A stretch of 64,000 nt of DNA, from the NCBI RefSeq assembly GCF_900302475.1, contig NZ_OMOQ01000001.1, forward strand, positions 372,001-436,000, in the 5' to 3' direction. The position numbers and the translations under genes were made by a program. This DNA is from Defluviimonas aquaemixtae (GTDB taxonomy: Bacteria; Pseudomonadota; Alphaproteobacteria; Rhodobacterales; Rhodobacteraceae). The notes beneath the pieces were generated by a model. The model searched no databases, had not been told where the DNA came from, and saw nothing but the letters and a program-made list of their open reading frames with translations. The number at the start of each line of letters is the position of its first letter. Position 1 is the first letter of the stretch. Below are positions 34,657 through 44,499 of the stretch, one piece after another.

Positions 34657-35770
34657 TCTGGATCTGCGCCACGGCGAGGCCGCGTTCGTTGGTTCCGTTC
34701 GGCCTCAGCCGGAAGACGCCGTTGACGCCGGCAAATCCCGCACCCTGCGTCAGCGCGGCCTTGCTCAGCGCATTTGCCTTGCCCTGTTTCGCCAGCGCCC
34801 CGATCGCGGCGATGCCGTCATATGCAAGGCCCGCGATCGGATGCGGACTCTCTCCATAGGCGGCTGCGAAGCGCGACCGGAACTGGTTCGCAAGGCCCGG
34901 GTCCGGCAGCGCGAACCAGCCGCCCTGCACGCCAGGCATCGACAGCGTGGCGGACGGAATGTCCCAGCGCGTCAACCCGATGAACTGGGCTGATTGCGAG
35001 TTGACGCCGGCTTCGGGCAGAAGCTGGGCGAGAAGCGGCAGCGCGCCGGCCGTGTCGGCGGTGAAGAAGACGGCATTCGCGCCCGTCGTGGTGATGGACG
35101 AGGCGATGGACGGAGCGGCTGCGATGACGCCCTGCTGCGAAAACTCGTAACTTGTCGATCCGGCGATACTCGCGCCCGAGCCCGCCGCGGCGGCGGCAAT
35201 TGCGCGCCGTCCCTGCTCGCCCGCCGGCGTCTGGTCGTGCACGATCATGACCCGGTTCCTTCCGGAGCGCGCGGCGTAACGCATGAGCCGGCTCGCGGTG
35301 TTTTCGAAGGTGGGGCCGAGCACGAAGACATTGCCGCCCGCGATTTCGGTGTTGTTTGAAAAGGAAAGGACGTTAACGCCCGTGCCCGCTACGGCGACGC
35401 CCGCAGCATTGGCGGACTCGGCGAAGACCGGGCCAAGGATCACTTTGGCGCCGTCGTCCACGGCCCGACGCGCCATCGCGGCCGAAGTGGCGGGATTGGC
35501 GCCCGCATTGTAGACCCTGAGGTCGATCTCAACCCCGTCGAGATCGGCGACGGCGAGGTCAGCCGCCTGCTTGAGATTGCGTGCCAGGACTTCGTCGCCA
35601 GAATTGCCCGATCCACCCGGCAGAATCAGTGCGACCGGAACCGGAGCGCCGGCATCGAGGCTCGGCGCGCGGCTCGACGGCAAGGGCTCACAGGCGGACA
35701 TCAGAAAGGCGGCGGCAATCAGTGCAGCGCGGCTCAGTGCCTTGCGGCGGTTACTCAAAACGGTGAACAT
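34598..35770 (-). CDS. LpoA-like / periplasmic-binding-fold lipoprotein (penicillin-binding protein activator)
   Basis: The 390-residue protein has a lipoprotein signal ending LIAAAFLMSAC (lipobox Cys near residue 27). The rest is a type I periplasmic-binding fold like branched-chain amino-acid receptors: PVALILPGGSGNSGDEVLARNLKQAADLA, GAKVILGPVFAESANAAG and RVMIVHDQTPAGEQGRRA. Alphaproteobacterial proteins of this kind beside rsmI/yraN are annotated as penicillin-binding protein activators (LpoA C-terminal domain homologues), supporting peptidoglycan synthases from the outer membrane. It lacks the N-terminal TPR domain of E. coli LpoA. It diverges from rsmI. Confidence 0.85.
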   Translation of the reverse strand: MFTVLSNRRKALSRAALIAAAFLMSACEPLPSSRAPSLDAGAPVPVALILPGGSGNSGDEVLARNLKQAADLAVADLDGVEIDLRVYNAGANPATSAAMARRAVDDGAKVILGPVFAESANAAGVAVAGTGVNVLSFSNNTEIAGGNVFVLGPTFENTASRLMRYAARSGRNRVMIVHDQTPAGEQGRRAIAAAAAGSGASIAGSTSYEFSQQGVIAAAPSIASSITTTGANAVFFTADTAGALPLLAQLLPEAGVNSQSAQFIGLTRWDIPSATLSMPGVQGGWFALPDPGLANQFRSRFAAAYGESPHPIAGLAYDGIAAIGALAKQGKANALSKAALTQGAGFAGVNGVFRLRPNGTNERGLAVAQIQNAQVVIIDPAPRSFGGAGF

Positions 35771-35882
35771 GGTCTAGTCCTCGATCCGGTCTCGGGTTGG
35801 GCTGATCTGGAATGGTGACACTACCGCGGCGAGACTATGCGCTCCTGCGCGGCAAGTAAACGCAGGAGCAGGAAGGACGGCG

Positions 35883-36743
35883 ATGACCGGCCAACGCCCG
35901 AAGCCCGAGCCTGGGCTGCACTTCGTGGCCACACCGATCGGCGCGGCGCGCGACATCACGTTGCGCGCGCTCGATATTCTCGCGGGCGCCGACGTGCTCG
36001 CGGCCGAGGATACCCGGACCCTTAGGCACCTAATGGACATCCACGGGATCGCACTCGGCGACCGCCCGCTTCTGGCCTATCACGACCACAATGCCGGGCG
36101 CGTGCGCCCAAGGATCCTCGCCGCGCTCGAAGAGGGGAAATCCGTGGCCTACGCCTCCGAGGCGGGAACGCCGCTGGTCGCCGATCCGGGGTTTCAACTC
36201 GCTCGCACGGCGATCGAGGCGGGCCACCGGGTGCTGTCGGCGCCCGGTCCTTCAGCGGTGCTCGCCGCGCTGACCGTGTCCGGCCTGCCGACCGACAGGT
36301 TTCTCTTCGCGGGCTTTCCGCCGGCGGCGGGCGGACAGCGCAAGGCATGGCTGGCCGACCTCGCCGAAATCCCCGCAACGCTTGTTCTCTACGAATCGCC
36401 GAAGCGCGTTCAGAAATTGTTAGGGGATCTGGCAGTAGCGTACGGAGAGGACCGGCGCGCAGTGGTTTGCCGGGAACTGACGAAGAAGTTCGAAGAGGTG
36501 ACGCGAGGCACAATTGGCGAGCTTGTCGGAGCGCTCGCCGACCGGGCGATCAAGGGCGAAGTCGTGGTCCTCGTTGACCGCGCGATGGCAAAGCTGGCTG
36601 ATCCGGTTGAGGTTGAAGCCGCGTTGAAGGAGGCACTGAAATGCCATTCGACCCGGGACGCGGCAAGCTTGGTGGCCGAAACACTGGGTCTGCCACGACG
36701 CGAGGTGTACCAGAGCGCCCTGAAACTCGCCGCCGGCAATTGA
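35883..36743 (+). CDS. rsmI: 16S rRNA (cytidine1402-2'-O)-methyltransferase
   Basis: A tetrapyrrole-methylase-fold protein of 286 residues. RsmI blocks are clear: LHFVATPIGAARDITLRAL, VLAAEDTRTLRHLM, VAYASEAGTPLVADPGF (the SAM-site region) and GPSAVLAALTVSGLPTDRF. It methylates C1402 in the ribosomal decoding centre with RsmH. It overlaps the yraN reading frame and is divergent from the LpoA-like gene, the same neighbourhood as in E. coli and many proteobacteria. Confidence 0.95.
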   Translation: MTGQRPKPEPGLHFVATPIGAARDITLRALDILAGADVLAAEDTRTLRHLMDIHGIALGDRPLLAYHDHNAGRVRPRILAALEEGKSVAYASEAGTPLVADPGFQLARTAIEAGHRVLSAPGPSAVLAALTVSGLPTDRFLFAGFPPAAGGQRKAWLADLAEIPATLVLYESPKRVQKLLGDLAVAYGEDRRAVVCRELTKKFEEVTRGTIGELVGALADRAIKGEVVVLVDRAMAKLADPVEVEAALKEALKCHSTRDAASLVAETLGLPRREVYQSALKLAAGN

Positions 36744-37093
36744 CGGGCGCCCAGGCTCATCACGGTGGGCGCGTCGCCGAACAACAGGTCGAGGCTGATT
36801 ATGCCCGCCGCGGCTACCGAGTTGTGGCGCGGCGCTGGCGCGGGCGGGGCGGGGAGATCGACCTGATCCTGCGCGATGGCGCGCGGGTGGTCTTCGTCGA
36901 GGTCAAGCGCGCCGAGACCTTCGCGATCGCCGCCGAACGGCTGACAGATCGCCAGATGGCCCGCATCCAGGCCGCTGCGGCCGAGTTCGTTGCGGGCGAG
37001 CCGGACGGCCAGGATACCGATGTCGCCTTCGACGTGGCGCTGGTCGACGGCAGTGGCCGCATCGACATCATCGTGAACGCCATCGGAGTCTGA
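36641..37093 (+). CDS. yraN: YraN/UPF0102 family nuclease-fold protein
   Basis: The conserved domain runs from about residue 43: GRVAEQQVEADYARRGYRVVARRWRGRGGEIDLILRD-type sequence, then VVFVEVKRAETF. The G-E-x-D-L-I plus V-F-V-E-V-K pattern is the Holliday-junction-resolvase-like core of UPF0102. Its cellular role is poorly known. The ATG at 36641 lies 103 bases inside rsmI; a TTG at 36740, just at the rsmI stop, would give a 117-residue protein closer to the usual family length. I keep the ATG, with moderate doubt about the start. Confidence 0.85.
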   Translation: MPFDPGRGKLGGRNTGSATTRGVPERPETRRRQLTGAQAHHGGRVAEQQVEADYARRGYRVVARRWRGRGGEIDLILRDGARVVFVEVKRAETFAIAAERLTDRQMARIQAAAAEFVAGEPDGQDTDVAFDVALVDGSGRIDIIVNAIGV

Positions 37094-37163
37094 TCGCGCA
37101 TTGCATCCTGGCGCCGCCTCGGTCATCAATCGGCACCGATCGACGTGACACGGGGCGGCGCGC

Positions 37164-38111
37164 ATGGGACTAAAGGTGGCGATCCAGATGGACCCGATCG
37201 AGCGGATCGACATCAACGCCGATTCGAGCTTTCGCATCGCGATCGAGGCTCAGGAACGCGGGCACGAGCTTTTTTACTATACGCCCGGAAGGCTCATCTA
37301 TCGCGAAGGGCGCGTGCTAGCCCATGGCTGGCCTCTGGAGCTTCGGCGCGAGAAGGGAAACCACTTCACGCTCGGCGCCGAGACCGAAGTCGACCTGGCT
37401 GACTGGGACGTTGTCTGGCTGCGCCAGGACCCGCCCTTCGACATGGGCTACATCACGACGACGCATCTGCTGGACATGATCCATCCCCGGACGCTTGTGG
37501 TGAACGACCCCTTCTGGGTCAGGAACTACCCCGAAAAGCTCCTCGTCCTGACCTTCCCCGACCTCACACCCCCGACGCTGATCGCGCGCGACCTCGCCGC
37601 GATCCGTGCCTTCAAAGCCGCACATGGCGACATCATCCTCAAGCCGCTCTACGGCAACGGTGGCGCGGGTGTCTTCCGGCTCGACCCAAACGACCGCAAC
37701 CTCGCCTCGCTGCACGAGCTGTTCATCGGCATGAACCGCGAGCCTCTGATCGCGCAGCAGTATGTTCCCGCTGTGGTCGAAGGTGACAAGCGCATCATTC
37801 TCGTCGACGGTGAGCCCGTGGGCGCGATCAACCGCATTCCGGCAGAAGGCGAGACGCGGTCGAACATGCATGTCGGTGGCCGGCCTGAGAAGATCGGCCT
37901 CTCCGACCGCGACCGTGAGATTTGCGCGGCGATTGGACCCACGCTGCGCGAGAAGGGGCAGATCTTCGTCGGGATCGATGTGATTGGCGACTGGCTGACT
38001 GAGATCAACGTGACCTCTCCGACCGGCATTCAGGAACTCGAACGGTTCGACGGCACCAATGTCGCCCGACTGATCTGGCAGGCGATCGAGGCGCGGCGCT
38101 CAGGGCGATGA
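37164..38111 (+). CDS. gshB: Glutathione synthetase
   Basis: A 315-residue ATP-grasp enzyme joining gamma-glutamylcysteine and glycine. It starts [19 protein letters not shown] (the GshB N-terminus), and contains [34 protein letters not shown] (glycine-rich ATP loop) and [14 protein letters not shown] at the metal/substrate site. Length and order match the E. coli enzyme. It overlaps the following hydrolase by 4 bases (ATGA). Confidence 0.96.
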   Translation: MGLKVAIQMDPIERIDINADSSFRIAIEAQERGHELFYYTPGRLIYREGRVLAHGWPLELRREKGNHFTLGAETEVDLADWDVVWLRQDPPFDMGYITTTHLLDMIHPRTLVVNDPFWVRNYPEKLLVLTFPDLTPPTLIARDLAAIRAFKAAHGDIILKPLYGNGGAGVFRLDPNDRNLASLHELFIGMNREPLIAQQYVPAVVEGDKRIILVDGEPVGAINRIPAEGETRSNMHVGGRPEKIGLSDRDREICAAIGPTLREKGQIFVGIDVIGDWLTEINVTSPTGIQELERFDGTNVARLIWQAIEARRSGR

Positions 38112-39022
38112 GCCTCAGGCTCCGCCTGCTCAAGCTCATGATCCGCACGATCGTGAAGCCGCGGCTCAGGGCCACGCGCGATCCTCTTACAGCGCGGCGG
38201 GAATTCGAGTTCAGCGCCCGCCGTCTTCTGGCCGGACCGCGAGGAACCGCGATGCAGCGCATCGCGGCCGACCCGCCTGTGCCGCCGCTCACGTGGTTTA
38301 CTCCTGACCGCGTCGAGCCAAGTGCGGCGCTTCTGTATTTCCATGGCGGCGGCTACACTGCGGGGTCGCCCATGACCCATCGGGGAATCATCTGCCGCCT
38401 TGCGCGGCGCATAGGTGTTCCGGCCTGCGCGCCTGAATACCGGCTCGCCCCCGAACACCGCTTCCCGGCCGCGCAGGACGACGCTTTGGCTGCGTGGTGC
38501 GCGCTCGTCCGTCAGGGCCTCCGGCCAAGGCGAATTGTGCTGGCCGGCGACAGCGCGGGCGGCGGGCTCGCCCTCTCGCTTCTGGCGCAACTCTGCCGAA
38601 GGGGAACACCGCCCGCCGCCGCCGCTGTCTTTTCCGCCTGGACAGATATGACCGGCTCGGGCGCTTCCTGCCGCGACAACGCCGGGTCCGATCCGTTCCT
38701 TCCCGCCGAAAGGATGCCCGACCTTGTGCGCTTCGCGCTTGGTGACCACCCTCCCGAGGATCCCCGCGCTTCACCACTTTTCGCCGACTTCCCTGGCTGC
38801 CCGCCGGTGTTGTTCCAAGTCTCGGCGCGCGAGATCCTTTTTGACGATTCACGACGCTTCGCCGAGCGGTTGAAATGCGAGGGCGTGGAGGCGGAGCTTC
38901 AGGTCTGGCCTGACACGCCGCATGCCTGGCCCGTCTTCGCGGGACGCATCCCTGAGGCCGATGCCGCACTGAAGTCCGCGGCCGAATTTCTCAGGGCAAG
39001 TCTTGTGCCGTGCTGCGCTTAG
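38108..39022 (+). CDS. Alpha/beta hydrolase, hormone-sensitive-lipase family
   Basis: A 304-residue HSL-type esterase. The oxyanion motif is [12 protein letters not shown], the nucleophile elbow [12 protein letters not shown], the acid lies in the region REILFDDSR and the His in DTPHAWPVF. No secretion signal is seen, so it should act on small acyl esters in the cytoplasm. It is translationally coupled to gshB, which may be only a positional link. It converges with the YifB gene, the stops overlapping by 4 bases. Confidence 0.87.
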   Translation: MSLRLRLLKLMIRTIVKPRLRATRDPLTARREFEFSARRLLAGPRGTAMQRIAADPPVPPLTWFTPDRVEPSAALLYFHGGGYTAGSPMTHRGIICRLARRIGVPACAPEYRLAPEHRFPAAQDDALAAWCALVRQGLRPRRIVLAGDSAGGGLALSLLAQLCRRGTPPAAAAVFSAWTDMTGSGASCRDNAGSDPFLPAERMPDLVRFALGDHPPEDPRASPLFADFPGCPPVLFQVSAREILFDDSRRFAERLKCEGVEAELQVWPDTPHAWPVFAGRIPEADAALKSAAEFLRASLVPCCA

Positions 39023-40533
39023 CGCCCCTCCTGAACGCTGAGCCGGTAGCTGACCGCTTCGGCCACATGAGGCTTTCGGACGTCTTTCGACCCGGCAAGG
39101 TCGGCAATGGTGCGCGCGACGCGCAGGATGCGGTGATAGCCCCGCGCCGACAGGCCGAAGCGTTCGGCCACCTTGGCGAGTAGATCGCGGCCTTCGGGGT
39201 CCGGGCTCGCCACGTCCTCAAGCAACCGGCCCTCGGCATCGGCGTTGACACGCACCCCGGGGTGATCCTCGAACCGCTTGGCCTGCGCGCTCCGTGCCGC
39301 AGCCACCCGTTCCGCCACGGTCGCCGAGGCTTCGCCCGCATCGGGCAGGTCGAGATCGGCATAGGCCACCGGCGGCACTTCGACGCGCAAGTCGACTCGG
39401 TCCATGAGTGGACCCGAGATGCGGCCAAGATAATCTTCGCCGCACTGCGGGACGCGGGCGCATGAGCGGGACGGCTCGCTCAGATAGCCGCATTTGCAGG
39501 GATTGGCGGCGGCGACCATCAGAAATCGGCAAGGATAGCGGATATGCGCGTTGGCGCGGGCGACGACGACCTCGCCGGTCTCGATCGGTTGGCGCAAGGT
39601 TTCGAGGACCGCGCGGGGGAACTCGGGTAACTCGTCGAGGAAAAGAACTCCGTTGTGGGCAAGGCTGATCTCACCCGGCTTCGCGCCCCGCCCGCCGCCG
39701 ACGATGGCAGCCATCGAGGCGGTGTGATGAGGCTCCCGGAACGGCCGCGTCCGGCTGATGCCGCCTTCCTCGAGCAAACCCGAAAGCGAGTGGATCATCG
39801 AAGTCTCCAACGCCTCGACCGCTGAAAGAGGCGGCAGGATGCCGGGCATGCGCGCGGCCAGCATCGACTTGCCGGATCCCGGCGTACCGACCATCAACAG
39901 GTGATGCCGCCCCGCCGCCGCGATCTCAAGCGCGCGCTTGGCGCGTTCTTGACCTTTCACGTCGCGCAGGTCGCGGTCGGCGCGGGCGCCCATCACCTCG
40001 CCCGGCTGGGCCGGGGCGATTGGCGCCTGGCCGGTAAAGTGTCCCAAAACCTCGGCGAGCGAGCCCGCCGCGATCACCGGTGTCGCCTCGACCCAGGCGG
40101 CCTCGGGTCCGCAGGCCTTCGGGCAAAGGAGCGTTCGCTCCTCCTCCGCCGCCGCCATCGCGGCAGGAAGTGCCCCGATGACCGGAACGAGCCGCCCGTC
40201 GAGCGACAGTTCGCCGAGCGCGACGGTCGCCTCGGCGTCCTCGCGCGGGATGATGTCTATGGCGGCGAGAAGCGCGAGCGCGATCGGCAGGTCGAAATGC
40301 GAACCCTCCTTGGGCAGGTCGGCGGGGGAGAGGTTCACCGTGATCCGCTTCGACGGCAGCGCGATGGACAGGGCGGTCAGCGCCGCGCGGACCCGGTCGC
40401 GCGCCTCGCTCACCGCCTTGTCGGGCAAGCCCACGACAGAGAAGGCCGGCATTCCCGCAGAGACGGCACATTGCACCTCGACAATGCGGGCCTCGACACC
40501 TTCGAAAGCGACCGTGTAGGTGCGCGCGACCAT
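39019..40533 (-). CDS. YifB/ComM-family AAA+ ATPase (Mg-chelatase-like)
   Basis: The 504-residue protein has the N-terminal ChlI-like domain (FEGVEARIVEVQC..GMPAFSVVGLPDKAV), a Walker A MVGTPGSGKSMLAARMPG, Walker B-type LFLDELPEF, and the zinc-like segment AANPCKCGYLSEPSRSC. The C-terminal Mg_chelatase_C domain is present. Proteins of this family (ComM/YifB) are hexameric helicases helping branch migration of incoming DNA in natural transformation; in a non-competent host the role is unclear. Size is normal for the family. Confidence 0.92.
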   Translation of the reverse strand: MVARTYTVAFEGVEARIVEVQCAVSAGMPAFSVVGLPDKAVSEARDRVRAALTALSIALPSKRITVNLSPADLPKEGSHFDLPIALALLAAIDIIPREDAEATVALGELSLDGRLVPVIGALPAAMAAAEEERTLLCPKACGPEAAWVEATPVIAAGSLAEVLGHFTGQAPIAPAQPGEVMGARADRDLRDVKGQERAKRALEIAAAGRHHLLMVGTPGSGKSMLAARMPGILPPLSAVEALETSMIHSLSGLLEEGGISRTRPFREPHHTASMAAIVGGGRGAKPGEISLAHNGVLFLDELPEFPRAVLETLRQPIETGEVVVARANAHIRYPCRFLMVAAANPCKCGYLSEPSRSCARVPQCGEDYLGRISGPLMDRVDLRVEVPPVAYADLDLPDAGEASATVAERVAAARSAQAKRFEDHPGVRVNADAEGRLLEDVASPDPEGRDLLAKVAERFGLSARGYHRILRVARTIADLAGSKDVRKPHVAEAVSYRLSVQEGR

Positions 40534-40587
40534 GAGCCGTCCCCTTAACTTTGGTTAACGGGTACTCCGCGCGTGGTTTAGGAATGG

Positions 40588-41457
40588 TTAACGCGCAATC
40601 AACTGACTGAAGGCGGGCCAGGCTTCGGGGTCGGCCATCGTCTTGTCCCGGCAGAAGGCGTTACAGAAGCCCCAGACCCGGCCGTCGAGATGCAGGAAAT
40701 CGGTCGCGGGCTTGCCAGAAAAGGGGCAGGCGTCGTTTTCGGCAGGACCTTCGGCCAACTCCGCGGTGCGCGGCACAGGTCCCGGCCAGGGCCGCCGCGG
40801 ATAAGGTTTGTCGTAGCCCGGCTGCAATCGGTTTTCGGCAATCCCCATCGCGCGCCAGCGCCGGAAAGCGGGGTCGGCGAGATGCGCTGCGACATAGGCT
40901 TGCGCGACGTCCGATACGGGCAAGTTGTAGGTCGCGATCCGTGTCGCCACCGGGGCGAAGAAGGCGTCCGCCGCCGTGTAGCGACCGAATAGCCAGGGTC
41001 CGGCCTCGCCGAAGCGGCCGCGCGCACGCGACCAGATGAGCTCGATCCGCGCCAGATCGGCCCGAACCTCAGGCCGCGGCTGGCTGTCTTCGTAGCTTAC
41101 GAGCAGGTTCATCGGGCAGTCTCCGCGCAAAGCGGGAAAGCCCGCGCACATCTCGGCCGCCATGTAGCGCGCCATGGCGCGGGCGGCCGGGTCGTCAGGC
41201 CATAGCCCGGCGTCGGGATGGCGCTCGGCCAGCGTCTCGGCGATGGCGAGGCTTTCGCCGATCACCTCGCCATCGGGTGTGCGGATCGCAGGGACCAGCC
41301 GGGCGGGCGGGAACTCTGCCAGCAGCCGCTGGAAATCGTCGGTATAGAGGATGCCGGTACGCACCCTGACCGGAATTCCGAACTTCTCAAAAAGGAGCCA
41401 GCCCCTCAGCGACCAACTGGAATAGCTGCGGTCCCCTATCGCGAGGTGATACGTCAT
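40588..41457 (-). CDS. Glutathione S-transferase with added C-terminal Cys-rich segment
   Basis: From ATG 41457, which follows AAAAGGAGATATCCC, the protein has 289 residues. Residues 1-80 form a thioredoxin-like GST domain (LAIGDRSYSSWSLRGWLL; VPAIRTPDGEVIGESLAI); an all-alpha domain follows to ~215. After ~240 comes a segment not part of a GST: CPFSGKPATDF..LDGRVWGFCNAFC (Cys244, His256, Cys265, Cys269), which looks like a small zinc-binding (TRASH/MYM-like) unit. It may detoxify or use glutathione in an unknown reaction. The upstream longer frame is not supported. Confidence 0.85.
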   Translation of the reverse strand: MTYHLAIGDRSYSSWSLRGWLLFEKFGIPVRVRTGILYTDDFQRLLAEFPPARLVPAIRTPDGEVIGESLAIAETLAERHPDAGLWPDDPAARAMARYMAAEMCAGFPALRGDCPMNLLVSYEDSQPRPEVRADLARIELIWSRARGRFGEAGPWLFGRYTAADAFFAPVATRIATYNLPVSDVAQAYVAAHLADPAFRRWRAMGIAENRLQPGYDKPYPRRPWPGPVPRTAELAEGPAENDACPFSGKPATDFLHLDGRVWGFCNAFCRDKTMADPEAWPAFSQLIAR

Positions 41458-41611
41458 GGGATATCTCCTTTTCTTGGCGAAACTAGCGGGGCGAGGGCGC
41501 GAGCGCACGTTCGGATTCGTGCGGCGCCTCATCACGAAGCGTGATCCACTGCGGCTTGTCATCAGGTCGGGCGCGACCTAATCCTTGGGGACACGAGCCA
41601 AAGGGGCCCAC

Positions 41612-42808
41612 ATGCTGTCCGGCAAGCGCATCCTTCTGATCATCGGCGGCGGCATCGCGGCCTACAAGTCGCTGGACCTCATCCGCCGGCTTCGGGAACG
41701 TGGCGCGGCCGTGACGCCGGTCTTGACGAAGGCGGCCGAGGAATTCGTGACGCCCCTGTCGACCGCGGCGCTCGCGGGCGAGAAGTGCTACCGGCACCTC
41801 TTCGACCTGACGGACGAGGCCGAGATGGGGCATATCGAGCTATCCCGCGCGGCTGACCTCGTGGTCGTGGCGCCCGCGACAGCCGATCTGATGGCCAAGA
41901 TGGCGGGCGGGCACGCCGGCGACCTGGCCTCGACGCTTCTGATGGCGACCGACAAGAAGGTGCTGATCGCGCCCGCAATGAACGTCCGCATGTGGCTGCA
42001 CCGCGCGACACAGCGCAACATCGCGACCCTGCGCGCCGACGACATCCGCTTCGTCGGACCGAATGAGGGCGACATGGCCTGCGGCGAATACGGGCCGGGC
42101 CGGATGGCCGAGCCGCTGGAGATCGTCGCGGGCATCGAGGCGGTTCTTGGCGATGGGCCGCTCAAGGGCCGCCACGTGATCGTGACCTCGGGGCCGACGC
42201 ACGAGCCGATCGACCCGGTGCGGTACATCGCCAACCGGTCGTCGGGGGCGCAAGGCACGGCCCTCGCCCGAGCGCTAAGGGATCTCGGCGCAAGGGTGAC
42301 CTTCGTGACCGGTCCCGCGGCGGTGCCGCCGCCCGGCGGGGTCGAGGTGGTTGCCGTCCAGACCGCCGTCGAGATGCGCGACGCGGTGACGGCGGCGCTA
42401 CCGGCCGACGCGGCCGTGTTCGCGGCTGCGGTCGCCGATTGGCACGTGGTGAACGCGTCTGGCTCGAAGATGAAGAAGGACGGGTCGGGCAAGTCGCCGG
42501 AGCTCGACTTCGCCGAGAATCCCGACATTCTCGCCACGGTCGCGAGCATGAAGAAGGGACGCCCGAAATTGGTCGTCGGCTTCGCAGCCGAGACTGACGA
42601 CGTTCAGGCCCATGCCGAGGCGAAGCGGGCACGAAAAAAGTGCGACTGGATCGTCGCCAACGACGTCACACCGGCGACCGGGATAATGGGCGGCACGGAG
42701 AACGCGGTGACGCTGATCACCGGCAATGGTGCCGAGGAATGGCCGCGGCTGCCCAAGGACGAGGTCGCGCGGCGGCTCGCGGTGCGCATCGCCGAGTCGC
42801 TGGTCTGA
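41612..42808 (+). CDS. coaBC: Bifunctional phosphopantothenoylcysteine decarboxylase/phosphopantothenate-cysteine ligase
   Basis: A 398-residue CoaBC. The flavoprotein half has [21 protein letters not shown], the active-site His in [21 protein letters not shown], and the PAMNVRMW motif. The ligase half starts near 185 ([25 protein letters not shown]) and contains [12 protein letters not shown]. It converts 4'-phosphopantothenate and cysteine to 4'-phosphopantetheine for CoA. ATG 41612 is preferred over an upstream in-frame start. A copy of the extragenic repeat and dut follow directly. Confidence 0.96.
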   Translation: MLSGKRILLIIGGGIAAYKSLDLIRRLRERGAAVTPVLTKAAEEFVTPLSTAALAGEKCYRHLFDLTDEAEMGHIELSRAADLVVVAPATADLMAKMAGGHAGDLASTLLMATDKKVLIAPAMNVRMWLHRATQRNIATLRADDIRFVGPNEGDMACGEYGPGRMAEPLEIVAGIEAVLGDGPLKGRHVIVTSGPTHEPIDPVRYIANRSSGAQGTALARALRDLGARVTFVTGPAAVPPPGGVEVVAVQTAVEMRDAVTAALPADAAVFAAAVADWHVVNASGSKMKKDGSGKSPELDFAENPDILATVASMKKGRPKLVVGFAAETDDVQAHAEAKRARKKCDWIVANDVTPATGIMGGTENAVTLITGNGAEEWPRLPKDEVARRLAVRIAESLV

Positions 42809-42824
42809 GACGGAGAGCACGGAT

Positions 42825-42857
42825 GCCTCCGGCGGAGGTATTTCCGGCAAGAGGAAG
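42825..42857 (+). repeat. Extragenic GGAGGTATTT element, copy 1
   Basis: CCTCC-GGC-GGAGG forms a short hairpin, followed by TATTTCCGGCAAGAGGAAG. It fills the coaBC-dut gap, and its purine-rich end may double as the dut ribosome-binding site. Related copies lie at 44410-44440 and, inverted, 48903-48954. Confidence 0.75.
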
Positions 42858-42866
42858 GGGCTGGGG

Positions 42867-43334
42867 ATGCGACCCACGATGCGGGTCATGCGCGAGGACT
42901 GGGCCGATCCGGATGTTGCCCTGCCGTCCTACGAGACGGCGGGCGCGGCGGGCGCGGACCTCCGGGCGAACCTGCCCGAGGCGGAGCGCGCGGGCGGGGT
43001 CATTCTCGTGCCGATGGAACGGCGGATCGTCCCGACCGGGCTGCGGATCGAAATCCCGGCGGGGTTCGAGGCGCAGATCCGGCCGCGCTCCGGGCTCGCG
43101 CTGAGGCATGGTATCTCGCTCCCGAATACGCCCGGCACGATCGACAGCGACTATCGCGGGCCGCTCGGCGTTCTCGTGATCAATCTCGGGGCCGAGCCGG
43201 TCACGATCGCGCACGGAGAGCGCATTGCCCAGATGATCGTCGCGCCGGTCGTGCAGGCCGACTTCGCCGAGGTCGCGGCGCTCGGCGACACCGCGCGCGG
43301 TGCGGGCGGGTTCGGCTCGACGGGGCGACGATGA
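42867..43334 (+). CDS. dut: dUTP diphosphatase
   Basis: A trimeric dUTPase of 155 residues from ATG 42867. The five motifs are visible: [39 protein letters not shown] (with the catalytic Asp), GERIAQMIV and the C-terminal P-loop-like [11 protein letters not shown]. It hydrolyses dUTP to dUMP, keeping uracil out of DNA and feeding dTMP synthesis. It follows coaBC, the same pairing as in E. coli, and overlaps the next gene by 4 bases. Confidence 0.97.
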   Translation: MRPTMRVMREDWADPDVALPSYETAGAAGADLRANLPEAERAGGVILVPMERRIVPTGLRIEIPAGFEAQIRPRSGLALRHGISLPNTPGTIDSDYRGPLGVLVINLGAEPVTIAHGERIAQMIVAPVVQADFAEVAALGDTARGAGGFGSTGRR

Positions 43335-44374
43335 CCGTGATCCTCATCGCCGGTGGTCTCGTGGCGCTCGGGCTCGCGCTCCGGCTTCCGGCGCGGATGA
43401 TCGCGCTGACGCTTACGCTCGTCTGGGTCGGTGCGCTTCTCGCCCATCTCGTGCTGCCCGTGGAACATCCGGTGACGCGCGCGCTCGGCGGCGATTGGCG
43501 CTCCTGGGCGGCACTCGGGGTGGGCGCGGGGCTCGTGATGCTCTACCGCGCGGGGGTGATGCGTCTTTGGGACCGCGCGCGGGTTTCGGCGCCCGCCGGT
43601 ACGCCTGCCGCATCCGGCGGCAGCTTCTCGGAAGCCGAGCTTGACCGCTACGCGCGTCACATCGTCCTGCGCGAGGTCGGCGGGCCGGGCCAGAAACGGC
43701 TCAAGGAGGCAAAAGTACTCGTCGTCGGGGCAGGCGGCCTCGGCTCGCCCGCGCTTCTCTATCTCGCCGCCGCTGGGGTCGGCACGATCGGGGTGATCGA
43801 CGACGACGAGGTCTCGAGTTCCAACCTCCAGCGGCAGGTGATCCATACCGACGCGCGGATCGGCCAGCCCAAGGTGTTCTCGGCCGAGGCGGCGATGAGG
43901 GCGCTCAACCCGTTCATCGCGGTCCGGCCCTACAACCGGCGTCTCGCGGAAGAGGAGGCCGAGGCACTTTTCGCGGACTACGACCTGATCCTCGACGGGT
44001 CGGACAATTTCGGCACGCGCTATCTGGTGAACGCCGCGGCGGTCGCGGCGAAAAGGCCGCTCATCTCGGCCGCGATCACCCAGTGGGAAGGGCAGATCAG
44101 CCTCTACGACCCCGCCAACGGCGCGCCCTGCTATGCCTGCATCTTCCCCGATCGTCCCGCCGACGGGCTCGCGCCGGCCTGCGCGGTCGCCGGCGTGATG
44201 GGTGCGCTGCCAGGCGTCGTGGGCGCGATGATGGCCGTCGAGGCGATCAAGGAGATCACGGGCGCGGGCGAGACGTTGCGCGGGCGAATGCTGATCTACG
44301 ACGCGCTTTACGGCGAGAGCCGACAGATCGCGCTGAAGCGCAGCCCAGACTGCAGGGTCTGCGGGAAGGTCTGA
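43331..44374 (+). CDS. Membrane-anchored ThiF/MoeB-family adenylyltransferase
   Basis: Residues 102-347 form an E1-like domain: [22 protein letters not shown] site [15 protein letters not shown] (132-146), [14 protein letters not shown], and zinc cysteines Cys267/Cys270 (PCYACIFP) with Cys341/Cys344 (CRVCGKV) at the end. It should adenylate the C-terminal Gly-Gly of a ubiquitin-like sulphur carrier such as MoaD or ThiS. Residues 1-~75 contain about three hydrophobic segments, not found in E. coli MoeB. It is coupled to dut. Which carrier it serves is open. Confidence 0.88.
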   Translation: MTVILIAGGLVALGLALRLPARMIALTLTLVWVGALLAHLVLPVEHPVTRALGGDWRSWAALGVGAGLVMLYRAGVMRLWDRARVSAPAGTPAASGGSFSEAELDRYARHIVLREVGGPGQKRLKEAKVLVVGAGGLGSPALLYLAAAGVGTIGVIDDDEVSSSNLQRQVIHTDARIGQPKVFSAEAAMRALNPFIAVRPYNRRLAEEEAEALFADYDLILDGSDNFGTRYLVNAAAVAAKRPLISAAITQWEGQISLYDPANGAPCYACIFPDRPADGLAPACAVAGVMGALPGVVGAMMAVEAIKEITGAGETLRGRMLIYDALYGESRQIALKRSPDCRVCGKV

Positions 44375-44409
44375 ACCGCCGCGGGCGACTTCGAACCCCC
44401 GCTTGCCCG

Positions 44410-44440
44410 GCCTCCGGTGGAGGTATCTGGGCAACGAAGA
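44410..44440 (+). repeat. Extragenic GGAGGTATTT element, copy 2
   Basis: CCTCC (44411-44415) and GGAGG (44419-44423) form a hairpin, followed by TATCTGGGCAACGAAGA. It lies 36 bases after the ThiF-like stop and before the oligopeptidase gene. Same orientation as copy 1. Confidence 0.7.
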
Positions 44441-44499
44441 CGGCGGATCTGGTCAATCCTGACCGTGCGGTCTAGCGTCGCGGCCGAAGGAGATGCCAC

